The position numbers and the translations under genes are program-made. The notes under the pieces were generated by a model, which had not been told where the DNA came from, searched no databases, and saw only the letters and a list, made by a program, of their open reading frames with translations. Below, in pieces: positions 38,409 to 45,923 of a DNA stretch of 64,000 nucleotides. Every line of letters starts with the position of its first letter. Within the stretch, counting starts at the first letter, position 1. The stretch comes from Oleiharenicola sp. (GTDB lineage: Bacteria > Verrucomicrobiota > Verrucomicrobiia > Opitutales > Opitutaceae): the NCBI GenBank assembly GCA_025363455.1, contig JANYDW010000070.1:39966-103965 (forward strand), in the 5' to 3' direction.

Positions 38409-39884
38409 TTAATTCCGCCGCGTCCAGTAAACGGCGAGGCCCAGCACGGCGACGATGCCTGGCACGACCAGGAGCAAGCCGAGGCGGAGGCGGACAAGTT
38501 CATCGGCACTGAGCGCAAGTTGGAAGCGCTCGATGGGGCGGACGGGGATGTTGAGCTGCGTGTCGCGGTCCACGGCCCAGTTGACAGTGGCGATGAAGAG
38601 ATTGAGGTTGCCGACGGTGATGATGCGATCGTTGGTCACGAGGTCGGCGGTGCCAATGACCGCCAGACGGCCACCGGGCACGCTGAGGTCGAGATGGGCA
38701 GGCTTGAGGCGCTCGGAGATGACCATGACGCCGAGCTCGCCCTTCAGGTCCTGGCCCGGGGTGTACTCGGGGAGTCTGTTGCGGATGCGATAATTTTTCT
38801 CGCCCCACGCCGCGAGGCTGGTCGCGATGAGCTTCTTCACCCGAAGGCCGTCGTCGGGGGAGCGGCCCAGGTCGTCGCTAACGGTGCGGGCCGGGCCGAC
38901 CGTGAGCGACATGACGTTGTTCATAAGGTTGTCGGTGATATGGCTCGAGTCCGGAGCGAAGCGCCACAGGCGCATGTCATTGGACTCCGTGATGCTGTTC
39001 GGGTCGGGGTCGTAAATGACGTCGTCCTGCACAATGATGCCCCAGTCGAAGAGGAGCATCTCCAGGCCATGCCGATACTCAGGATCGAGCAGGACGATGA
39101 GGCGCCCGGCGCGGGTGCTAAGGTAATTGCGGAACAATTCCTCCTCGAAGGGCTGGAGGGGGCCCTGCGGGCCGGCGACGATGACGAGCGCGGCGTCCTC
39201 GGGGATCTTGTGATTGAGGCTGAGATCGAGGCTGGCGATCTCGTAATTGCGCGCCCGCAGTTCGTCCCGGATGCCGGAAAGGCCGCGGCGGCGGTCGACG
39301 TCCTCGGGACGCATCTCGCCGTGGCCGGCGAGGAAGTAGATTTTTTTCTTCTCGGAGCTGGAGACGTCAAGCAGGGCGGCAGTGAGGGTGGACTCGCCGC
39401 GGAAGCCCTCGCGACGGCGGGCGCGGGTCTGGTAGAAATCGCCGAGGGTGAGCACACGTCGGTGGTCGTCGCTGATGAGTACGACCTGGTTGGGGGTGTC
39501 GAGGCCGAGGGCCTCGGTGTCCTTCCGGTTCTGGTAGATGTCGAGGTAGCGGACCTCAATCTTGCCCTTGGGGTTGTTACGGGTGAGGTAGGTGTATTCG
39601 CGCAGCAGGCCGCTGATATCGCGGTAGGACTGGGCGACTTCCTCGTCGGTGCCATCGTTGGAAATCGTGACGATGATCCGGACGTCGCGGTCGAGCTGCT
39701 CGATGTAGGAACGGGTTTCGGCGGAAAGTGAGTGACGGCGGCTCTGGGTGAGGTCGAAGCGCCAGGAATGGTTAAGCGCGAGATAATTGAGACCGAAGAA
39801 CAGCGCGAGGAACAACCCGGCCTGCAGCACCAGGTTGATAAACCGGATCCAGCGGGCGGCGCGAAAGCTGTCGTAGGAGGACAT
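38409..39884 (-). CDS. GldG-type auxiliary protein of an ABC exporter
   Basis: 491 residues. Membrane helices at the N terminus (about 15-35) and C terminus (about 465-485) flank a large extracytoplasmic domain of the GldG/ABC_transp_aux type: RFDLTQSRRHSLSAETRSYI, RYLDIYQNRKDTEALGLDTP, KKIYFLAGHGEMRPEDVDRR and IVVAGPQGPLQPFEEELFRN. In Bacteroidetes GldA-GldF-GldG is needed for gliding; elsewhere the same set is widespread with unknown cargo. Starts 4 bases after the permease stop. Confidence 0.9.
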   Translation of the reverse strand: MSSYDSFRAARWIRFINLVLQAGLFLALFFGLNYLALNHSWRFDLTQSRRHSLSAETRSYIEQLDRDVRIIVTISNDGTDEEVAQSYRDISGLLREYTYLTRNNPKGKIEVRYLDIYQNRKDTEALGLDTPNQVVLISDDHRRVLTLGDFYQTRARRREGFRGESTLTAALLDVSSSEKKKIYFLAGHGEMRPEDVDRRRGLSGIRDELRARNYEIASLDLSLNHKIPEDAALVIVAGPQGPLQPFEEELFRNYLSTRAGRLIVLLDPEYRHGLEMLLFDWGIIVQDDVIYDPDPNSITESNDMRLWRFAPDSSHITDNLMNNVMSLTVGPARTVSDDLGRSPDDGLRVKKLIATSLAAWGEKNYRIRNRLPEYTPGQDLKGELGVMVISERLKPAHLDLSVPGGRLAVIGTADLVTNDRIITVGNLNLFIATVNWAVDRDTQLNIPVRPIERFQLALSADELVRLRLGLLLVVPGIVAVLGLAVYWTRRN

Positions 39885-39888
39885 GCGC

Positions 39889-40650
39889 TTAGCTGTTCAG
39901 GATCTTTGCCTCGACGCCCAGGATACTGAAAATGAGGGAGAGGGTGCAACCGGTGAGGTAGAAAAAGACTTGCCGGGTGTCCACGATGCCATGGGTAAAG
40001 TCGTCGACGTGGCCCGGGACGCGGAGCTGCTCCAGGGCGGGCTTCAGGGGCGAGAGCACATCCGTGTTCAGGGCGGAGAGCTCGCTCACGTAGCTGAGCC
40101 CGCCGATGAGGCCGAGGAGAATGGTGAAACTGAGAATGCCGGCGACGGCCTGGTTGCGCGTGACCGCACTGGCCAGGATGCCAACGGCGACGAAGAGCAG
40201 GCCGCTGACGGCAATGAAGAGGTAGCCGCCGATCAGGGGACCGGAGTCGAGGTAGCGCGTGTCGCGGGCATAGAGCTGGAGGATGTAGTGGAAACCGAAG
40301 GTCGACGCCCACAGCAGCACATAGAAAAGGTAGGCGGCGGTGAACTTGCCCAATACAACCTCGGTGGTGCTGACCGGCGCGGTGAGCAAGGTCTCAAGGG
40401 TGCCGAGCCGACGCTCCTCGGCGAAGGATTTCATCGTCAGCAGGGGCACCATGAAGAAGACCGGGATGAAAAAGGCCTGGAAGAAGATAGCGGCGGGGGG
40501 CGTCTCCTGCGGGGCCTTGCTGTAGTCGCTGAGGATGCCGACGAAGATGAAGCCCATCACCAGCAGGAAGAGCACGGCGGCGACGTAGGTGCTCGGGTTG
40601 TAGAGCAGGGCGCGGATCTCGTGCGAGAGAATGGTGAAGTAGTGGCGCAT
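39889..40650 (-). CDS. ABC transporter permease (GldF/ABC-2 type)
   Basis: 253 residues, six membrane segments (about 18-40, 57-77, 100-125, 140-165, 170-190, 225-245). FVGILSDYSKAPQETPPAAI and ERRLGTLETLLTAPVSTTEV (the coupling region after TM2) are typical of ABC-2/GldF permeases that work with a GldA-like ATPase. Tightly linked to GldG downstream; ATPase upstream. Confidence 0.9.
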   Translation of the reverse strand: MRHYFTILSHEIRALLYNPSTYVAAVLFLLVMGFIFVGILSDYSKAPQETPPAAIFFQAFFIPVFFMVPLLTMKSFAEERRLGTLETLLTAPVSTTEVVLGKFTAAYLFYVLLWASTFGFHYILQLYARDTRYLDSGPLIGGYLFIAVSGLLFVAVGILASAVTRNQAVAGILSFTILLGLIGGLSYVSELSALNTDVLSPLKPALEQLRVPGHVDDFTHGIVDTRQVFFYLTGCTLSLIFSILGVEAKILNS

Positions 40651-40662
40651 GCGGGGAGAAAG

Positions 40663-40752
40663 GCTGAATGACTGAAAGGCTGAAGGGCTGAAGTTCGGGA
40701 TCTTGCGGGTGGAATAAGATGTTCAGCTTTTCAGCTATTCAGTCCTTCAGAC
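40663..40752. repeat. GCTGAA-heptad hairpin between ATPase and permease
   Basis: GGCTGAATGACTGAAAGGCT on the left arm, TTCAGCTTTTCAGCTATTCA on the right. The right arm reaches into the last codons and stop of the ATPase gene. Confidence 0.75.
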
Positions 40753-41772
40753 CTTGGGTAAAGGCGCTCTGCTGTCTCCCTGCAGGCCATTCTTGCCGGG
40801 CAGGCGGGCGTCCCAGCTGCGGCGGGTGGCGGCGAGGAAGACATCCTCGAGGGAGGGCTGGGTGCGACCGAGGGAGCGTACGCGGTAGCCGGCGGCAGGC
40901 AGCACTTGCAGAAGCCGTTCGCCAAGGTCGGTCGAGGCGTCGGTCATGAGAGTGACGGTGCGGAAACCGTCGGCCGCAGCGTCACCCTGGTTGACGAGCC
41001 GCAGCGTGGCGTCGATGCCGGGGAGGTGGGCGGCGAGGCCGGCGGGATCGCCGGCCAGCTCGAGGCGATAGGTGGAGTGGCCGAAGATTTCGTGGCGGAG
41101 TTCGGCTGGCGAGCCCTGGGCGACAATGCGGCCGCCATTGATGATCAGGACGCGGTCGCAGGTCTCCTCGATTTCGGGGAGGATGTGGCTGGAGATAATG
41201 ACGCTCATGCGGCCGCGGAGGCTGGCGATGAGGTTGCGGACGATGATGATCTGGTGGGGATCGAGGCCGATGGTGGGCTCATCCATGATGATGACGGCGG
41301 GTTCGGCGAGGATGGCCTCGGCGATACCCACGCGCTGCTTGTTGCCCTTGGAAAGGCGGCCGAGGATCCGGTGGCGGTTGCGCTTGAGGTCGCAGAGTTC
41401 CAGCACCTCGTCGATGCGCGCGCGGAGCTTCGCGCGAGGCATCTCCTTGAGCCGGCCCCGGAACCAGAGATATTCGGAAACGCGCAGGTCCTCGGGCAAC
41501 GGGTTGTTTTCCGGCATATAGCCCACGTGGCGCTTGGTGGCCTCGGGGTGGCTGGCGACGGGGAAGCCGCAGATGCGGACGGAGCCCGCATTGGCCGGCA
41601 GGTACCCCGTGAGGATGCGCATGGTGGTGCTCTTGCCCGCGCCGTTGGGACCCAGCAGCCCGACGATCTCGCCGCGCTTCACGGTGAAACTCAGGTTATT
41701 GACCGCGGTCAGGGAACCGTAGGTTTTGACCAGATTGGAGACCTCAATGGTGATGTCGGGGATATCTGCCAT
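40747..41772 (-). CDS. ABC transporter ATP-binding protein (GldA-like)
   Basis: 341 residues from ATG 41772; the longer frame adds only translated repeat. Walker A GLLGPNGAGKSTT (about 35-47), Q-loop region HVGYMPENNPLPEDL, signature LSKGNKQRVGIAEA, Walker B VIIMDEPTIGLD and switch His SSHILPEIEE are all intact. The C-terminal ~110 residues form the extension common in drug/gliding-type ABC-2 ATPases. Powers the permease encoded downstream. Confidence 0.93.
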   Translation of the reverse strand: MADIPDITIEVSNLVKTYGSLTAVNNLSFTVKRGEIVGLLGPNGAGKSTTMRILTGYLPANAGSVRICGFPVASHPEATKRHVGYMPENNPLPEDLRVSEYLWFRGRLKEMPRAKLRARIDEVLELCDLKRNRHRILGRLSKGNKQRVGIAEAILAEPAVIIMDEPTIGLDPHQIIIVRNLIASLRGRMSVIISSHILPEIEETCDRVLIINGGRIVAQGSPAELRHEIFGHSTYRLELAGDPAGLAAHLPGIDATLRLVNQGDAAADGFRTVTLMTDASTDLGERLLQVLPAAGYRVRSLGRTQPSLEDVFLAATRRSWDARLPGKNGLQGDSRAPLPKV

Positions 41773-41845
41773 GCCGCGTATGCGTAAAGGAGTTAGACGG
41801 GGATTCCCACCCGCCGGCAAGCCTGCGTATCGTAGGGGGATGGTT

Positions 41846-41940
41846 TGTCATCGCGAGGAGCGGAGCGACAGGGCGATCCAGGTGAATATTCTTCCTGGAT
41901 TGCCGCGTCCCGCGGCCGCGGGACTCGCCATGCCAGGGGA
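41846..41940. repeat. GTCATCGCGAGGAGCGGAGC-type repeat
   Basis: Left arm GTCATCGCGAGGAGCGGAGC, right arm GGATTGCCGCGTCCCGCGGC then GCGGGACTCGCCA: the GTCATTGCGAGGAGC family known from many genomes. Further copies at about 54936-55010 and, in frame, in metH (about 1780-1820). Confidence 0.75.
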
Positions 41941-41954
41941 AGGGACCCGGTGGA

Positions 41955-42956
41955 TCAGGCCGCCGGCTCGGCTTCCCGACTAAGCGTGACCTCGCCCGCA
42001 CGAAATCGTTCCGTGTGGCCCCCCCCGGTGCGCACGATCAGTGAGCCCACGTCGTCGATGCCGGTGGCGGTGCCGGTAACGGTCCGGTCGCCTTGCGTGA
42101 CGGACACCGGTCGGCCTCTGAGCACGTCGAAGCGTTGCCAGAGCTCGACAAACTTGTCGCGGTAATCGTTCTCGACGAATTGGCCGTAGGCGGAAAGCAC
42201 GCGGGAGATGAGCGCGGCGGCGAAGCGGTTAACCTCGACCGGGGCGCCAGCGGCCTCGGCGAACGAGATGGCGGTGCGCTGGAGGTCGCGGGGCAGGTCT
42301 TCGGGGCGGACGTTGAGGTTGAGCCCAAGGCCGAAAACGAGGTCGCGGACCTCGTCGGCGTCGATGCGGGCCTCGGTCAGCATGCCGCCGGCCTTGCGGC
42401 CGTTCACGAGCAGGTCGTTGGGCCACTTGAGGCCCGGCTCGATCTTGCAGAAGTTGGCGGCGAGCTCGCAGATACTCAGCCCCATCCAGAGTGTGAAATC
42501 CTGCAGGCGGGCGGGCTCGAGTTTGGGCCGGAAAACAAAAGTGCCGTAAAGGTTGCCCGCCGCCGGGCTGTGCCAGACGCGGCCCCGGCGGCCGCGGCCG
42601 TGGGTTTGCTCCCGCGCCAGGATCACGAGCGGCAGGCGGCTGTCGGCCGCCAGATGGCGTTCGGCTTCGCTGTTGGTGCTGTCGACCTTATCGAGCGTGA
42701 TAAGATTGGGCTGCCGGCCCCGGCCGGCGAGGTGGGCCTGGATGAGCGCGTGATGGAGCTGCGGCGGGGTCTGGACCAGCCGGTAACCCCGGCTGCGCGC
42801 GGCCTCGAACACGAAGCCCTGGCGGGTAAGTTTTTGGAGCTGCATCCACACCGCCACCCGGGAAAGGCCAAGGAGTTCGGCGAGGCGGTTGCCGGAGACG
42901 TAGCCCTTGTCACTGGCGAGCAGTTCGCGGAGGATGGTGACTTCGGTGAGAGGCAT
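41955..42956 (-). CDS. birA: Bifunctional biotin-protein ligase/biotin operon repressor
   Basis: 333 residues. N-terminal winged helix (about 1-62, NRLAELLGLSRVAVWMQLQK), then the ligase domain with the biotinyl-AMP loop THGRGRRGRVWHSP (about 116-129) and KWPNDLLVNGRKAGGMLTEA (about 175-195), and a C-terminal SH3-like domain. It attaches biotin to carboxylase carrier proteins. The DNA-binding domain suggests it also represses biotin genes. First gene of the minus-strand run that continues into the ABC genes, 180 bases away. Confidence 0.93.
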   Translation of the reverse strand: MPLTEVTILRELLASDKGYVSGNRLAELLGLSRVAVWMQLQKLTRQGFVFEAARSRGYRLVQTPPQLHHALIQAHLAGRGRQPNLITLDKVDSTNSEAERHLAADSRLPLVILAREQTHGRGRRGRVWHSPAAGNLYGTFVFRPKLEPARLQDFTLWMGLSICELAANFCKIEPGLKWPNDLLVNGRKAGGMLTEARIDADEVRDLVFGLGLNLNVRPEDLPRDLQRTAISFAEAAGAPVEVNRFAAALISRVLSAYGQFVENDYRDKFVELWQRFDVLRGRPVSVTQGDRTVTGTATGIDDVGSLIVRTGGGHTERFRAGEVTLSREAEPAA

Positions 42957-43007
42957 GGAAATTAGCGTGGCAGCGGAGATGAGGAGCCCCTACCAAAACA
43001 CAGAACC

Positions 43008-43307
43008 ATGGGTGAGCAAATTTCATTTGAGGGATTTCTTCAATCTACGAAAACGTTGCAGGTGCCGCGCGATTTGGGCGTGCCGCTGCGGGCTCTCTGG
43101 TACGACGCCCGGGGCGATTGGGAAAAGGCTCACCAGCTGGCGCAAGCCGTCGACGACGAGTCAGGCGCTTGGGTCCACGCCTACTTGCACCGCAAAGAGG
43201 GCGACAAAATGAACGCGGGCTACTGGTATGCCCGGGCCCGGCAACCGGTGGCGACCGGCGGGCTCGCGGAGGAATGGACGGCGATCGCACGGGAGCTCTT
43301 AAGGTAG
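43008..43307 (+). CDS. Conserved small hypothetical protein
   Basis: 99 residues. VPLRALWYDARGDWEKAHQL, DDESGAWVHAYLHRKEGD and NAGYWYARARQPV form a pattern I have seen in short proteins across many bacteria: one TPR-like helix pair with conserved Trp and His. No enzyme motif. Divergent from birA across 51 bases. Confidence 0.75.
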   Translation: MGEQISFEGFLQSTKTLQVPRDLGVPLRALWYDARGDWEKAHQLAQAVDDESGAWVHAYLHRKEGDKMNAGYWYARARQPVATGGLAEEWTAIARELLR

Positions 43308-43417
43308 GGCGGGTTATCCTTAACCCGCCGCGGCGCGGAGTGGAATCCGCGCCCTACCAGCCCGTCCAGAGGCCGGGCTCTGCCTTGGCGGGATCAGCGA
43401 TCCCGCCCTACAACCCC
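43303..43417. repeat. TAGGGCGGG palindrome cluster
   Basis: GTAGGGCGGGTTATCCTTAA with CCCGCC, GGCGCGGAGTGGAATCCGCG then CCCTAC, and GGCGGGATCAGCGATCCCGC then CCTAC. This family also lies inside both TIR genes. Confidence 0.8.
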
Positions 43418-43963
43418 TCACGGCCGCGCCGCGGCGGCCCGGAGCGACTTGGCCGCTTCCGGGTCGGTCGTATCGAGGGCCTTTGCCATGTTCTGCACGT
43501 CCGCGTTGAGCTGTTCCTTCTTTTCGCGCTCGTAGTCTTCGAGAGCGCGCTCGGCGAGGGAGGTGCCGAAAAGGGGCAGGGTGAATTTGTTGAGGGCTTG
43601 GTCGAGCGCGCTGAACTTCTGCCTGGCCAGATCTTCCCCGAAGGCCTTTCTCGTGACCATGATCTCGGGCGTAAGTCGCGGGCGGGGCTTTTGCTTCACG
43701 ACCATCTTGGGGAGTTCCATGACGTCAGGGTCAGCCGGCTTGTCGTCGACCTTGCCGTTGGCCAGCGGGGTAAAAGGGACCTGGGCGGCTGGCGGTGGGG
43801 CCGGCGGAGCCACGGCGACGGGCTCGGCCTTCTTGGACTCCCCGAGCGGGGTCGCGGTCGATGGAACCGGTGCGGCCGCCGGTGGGACCGGTTTGTCCTC
43901 GGCGAGCGCGGTCAAGGCCAGGGCGGCGAGCAGCAGGCCCAAAAGTTGTGCCGGGGATTTCAT
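43418..43963 (-). CDS. Secreted proline-rich hypothetical protein, paralogue 1
   Basis: 181 residues. Signal peptide (LLGLLLAALALTALA, cut near 21), Pro/Ala-rich linker to about 75, then a helical domain starting LPKMVVKQKPRPR and including KFTLPLFGTSLAERALEDYE. The C-terminal half aligns with the product of 44108-44659 (shared LPKM-V-KxK, F-LP/IP-L and A-A-ALD/AID pattern). The family is unknown; probably periplasmic. Confidence 0.65.
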   Translation of the reverse strand: MKSPAQLLGLLLAALALTALAEDKPVPPAAAPVPSTATPLGESKKAEPVAVAPPAPPPAAQVPFTPLANGKVDDKPADPDVMELPKMVVKQKPRPRLTPEIMVTRKAFGEDLARQKFSALDQALNKFTLPLFGTSLAERALEDYEREKKEQLNADVQNMAKALDTTDPEAAKSLRAAAARP

Positions 43964-44033
43964 AGGATAAAGGTAATCAGGGGCGCGGATCTATCGAGAG
44001 GAAATTCTGTTCAAATCGAATGATGAAGATGTT

Positions 44034-44095
44034 TTTGGTGGAACCCGGCCTCTGGACGGGTTCAGAGCGCGTCCAGAGGCCGCGCTCCACCTTGA
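44034..44095. repeat. Palindromic repeat GTGGAACCCGGCCTCTGGAC
   Basis: Left arm GGAACCCGGCCTCTGGACG, right arm CGTCCAGAGGCCGCGCTCCA. A second copy is at about 44992-45058. Confidence 0.8.
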
Positions 44096-44107
44096 TTGCA
44101 TGTGGCC

Positions 44108-44659
44108 TCACGGTGTCGCCTTCCCATGCAACTCGCCGGCCGGCCTCGTGGTATGGGTGTTGTCCATCTCCAGCTTGAATGTCTTATCAGCCTCGGGATC
44201 GATTGCTTTGCTGACATCAATGATGCGCTGCAGCCGGTCCATTTCCTTGGCCCGGTAGATCGTCCTCCCGCGGGCCGCTTTCGACGGACTGAGGATCGGG
44301 ATGGTGAAGCAATTCAGCAGGTAGTTGAGCGGGCCGTCCGCGGCGATGGTGTCGAGGTAGAGGTTCTCCATCTTCCGGTTAAAGTCGCGTTTGCTCATGA
44401 GCTGGTCGTCGGCGTCGCTTGGCAGGCGCTTTTCCTTCACGGTCATCTTGGGCAGGATGAGGGTATCGGCGGCGGGCTTGTCGGTTGCGTCGATGCCCGG
44501 AGTGCCGGCGGCGGTGGGCGGCGGTGGATGGTAGGTAGGCAGGCTTTCGCGGATGTGGTTCTTGATTTCCCGGGAGGCGAGACCGGTTGGAGATTCCTCA
44601 GCGGCGACCACAGCGACGAAGCCGGCGGGAATGAACAGGAGGAGTCCGGCCGGTTTCAT
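44108..44659 (-). CDS. Secreted hypothetical protein, paralogue 2
   Basis: 183 residues. Signal peptide MKPAGLLLFIPAGFVAVVAA, Pro-rich linker, then LPKMTVKEKRLPSDADDQLM and NCFTIPILSPSKAARGRTIY. Same strand and layout as the gene at 43418-43963, from which it seems to have arisen by tandem duplication. Function unknown. Confidence 0.65.
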   Translation of the reverse strand: MKPAGLLLFIPAGFVAVVAAEESPTGLASREIKNHIRESLPTYHPPPPTAAGTPGIDATDKPAADTLILPKMTVKEKRLPSDADDQLMSKRDFNRKMENLYLDTIAADGPLNYLLNCFTIPILSPSKAARGRTIYRAKEMDRLQRIIDVSKAIDPEADKTFKLEMDNTHTTRPAGELHGKATP

Positions 44660-45117
44660 CGGGAGGTGGAGGTTGGAACGGATGCCCGCCCGGAAGTTCC
44701 CGCGAAAACCGGCATCGCCGTCATTCCGCCCGCTTTGGGCTGGCTAGGCCCTGAGCCACCCCGAATGAATGGCCGCAGCTTTTGGCGGAAATCCCAGCTG
44801 CTTTTCCGGTGAAGAGCGAATGCTTAAGGCTCAACTTTTGATGACCGACCGAACCCTGACACTGAGAACACGAATAGGCCAAACCGAGGGCACAGAGGAA
44901 TCCTCAGTGGACTCCGTGAGCCTCCGTGCTCTCTGTGACCCAGATTCCGAAACTTTTGACGAGGGAATGAACACAGCGTAACGTAACAGGTGGAACCAGG
45001 CCTCCGGACGCGTTGGCTTGAACGAAGGAGAAACGCGTCCAGAGGCCGCGTTCCACTATGGGAGGCAATCTTGAGCGTCGAGCGTTTAGCTTTAAACGTT
45101 GGTCGTTCCGTGCCGAA
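44660..45117. other. Gap without a recognisable gene
   Basis: Low-complexity sequence with CTCAGTGGACTCCGTGAGCC-like short repeats near 44900-44940, a second GGAACCAGGCCTCCGGACGC / GTCCAGAGGCCGCGTTCCAC palindrome (44992-45058) and a TTGAGCGTCGAGCGTTTAGC repeat (about 45070-45105) of the kind that precedes the next TIR gene. Confidence 0.6.
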
Positions 45118-45243
45118 CGGCGCGATGTTCCTTTCCTACGCGTCCCTGGATGCGGAAGCAGCGAAGCGTATTTGCGAGGCTTGGCGCGCGGCCGGAGTCA
45201 AGGTTTGGTTGGACCAGAGCGAGCTGGGGGACCGGCCCGCCTG
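45118..45243 (+). pseudogene. TIR-domain gene remnant
   Basis: About 40 residues (AMFLSYASLDAEAAKRICEA, then WRAAGVKVWLDQSELG) that align with the first third of the TIR domains at 46059 and 49495 (AVFLSYASQDAEAAKRICDA). The frame then changes to unrelated sequence just before the VapB-like gene, so the rest of a third TIR gene has been lost. No start codon fits a complete domain. Confidence 0.75.
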
Positions 45244-45288
45244 CCGGAGGGTTGACAGGTATTACCAAACTGAAATAAGGTAAGAATC

Positions 45289-45522
45289 ATGAAAATCACC
45301 ACCAAGGGACAGGTCACCATCCCTCAGGATGTGCGCGCGGAGTTCGGGCTGCTGCCCAACACAGAGGTCGAGTTTGTGCGGGATGGCCGTGGGGGCGTGC
45401 GCCTGCAAAAGTCGCCCAAGGCCGGGACGCGGGGCGCCGCGCTGGTCGCGGCGCTGCGCGGCAAGTGGCGCAGCAAGCTGAAGAGCGATGAGGTGATGCG
45501 GCTGACCCGCGGCGAGTCATGA
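45289..45522 (+). CDS. AbrB/MazE-type antitoxin (VapB-like)
   Basis: 77 residues. N-terminal swapped-hairpin AbrB DNA-binding domain (MKITTKGQVTIPQDVRAEFG, then TEVEFVRDGRGGVRLQK) and a C-terminal toxin-binding helix (VAALRGKWRSKLKSDEVMRL). Represses its own promoter and neutralises the PIN toxin encoded next, whose start overlaps its stop (ATGA). It sits where a TIR gene breaks off. Confidence 0.9.
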   Translation: MKITTKGQVTIPQDVRAEFGLLPNTEVEFVRDGRGGVRLQKSPKAGTRGAALVAALRGKWRSKLKSDEVMRLTRGES

Positions 45523-45923
45523 GCACGCTGGTGGACAGCAACGTGCTGATCGACGTCCTGAGCGAGGACGAGCGCTGGTTCGAGTGGTCGGCGGCCGCGC
45601 TGGCGAAAGCGGTGGAACGCTCCGCCCTCTGCATCAATCCCATCATCTATGCCGAGGTGGCCGTGGGCTATGCCTCGGCGGCGGCCGTGGACCAGGCGCT
45701 GGCGGAAGAGCAGTTTGAGCGCCTGGCCCTGCCATTCGCGGCCGGCTATCTGGCGGGCCGGGCTTTTGTGGATTACCGTCGGCGGGGCGGCGCGCGGCAG
45801 GCCCCGTTGCCCGATTTCTACATCGGGGCGCACGCCATGGTGGAAGGTCACACGCTGCTGACGCGCGATCCGGCGCGCTACCGCACCTATTTTCCCAAGC
45901 TCAAGCTGATCTGTCCTGAGTGA
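45519..45923 (+). CDS. PIN-domain ribonuclease toxin (VapC-like)
   Basis: 134 residues. PIN acidic residues are in place: LVDSNVLIDVL (Asp), NPIIYAEVAVG (Glu), LPDFYIGAHAMVEG (Asp) and LLTRDPARYRTYFP (Asp). RNA-cleaving toxin of the pair with 45289-45522. Its stop overlaps the GTG used as start for the first long TIR gene, so the toxin-antitoxin pair and the TIR genes may share a transcript. Confidence 0.9.
   Translation: MSTLVDSNVLIDVLSEDERWFEWSAAALAKAVERSALCINPIIYAEVAVGYASAAAVDQALAEEQFERLALPFAAGYLAGRAFVDYRRRGGARQAPLPDFYIGAHAMVEGHTLLTRDPARYRTYFPKLKLICPE

Noticed and set aside
44769..44981. A 70-codon frame in the gap before the TIR locus
   Set aside because: It is built from CTCAGTGGACTCCGTGAGCC-like simple repeats, with no signal of selection as protein.
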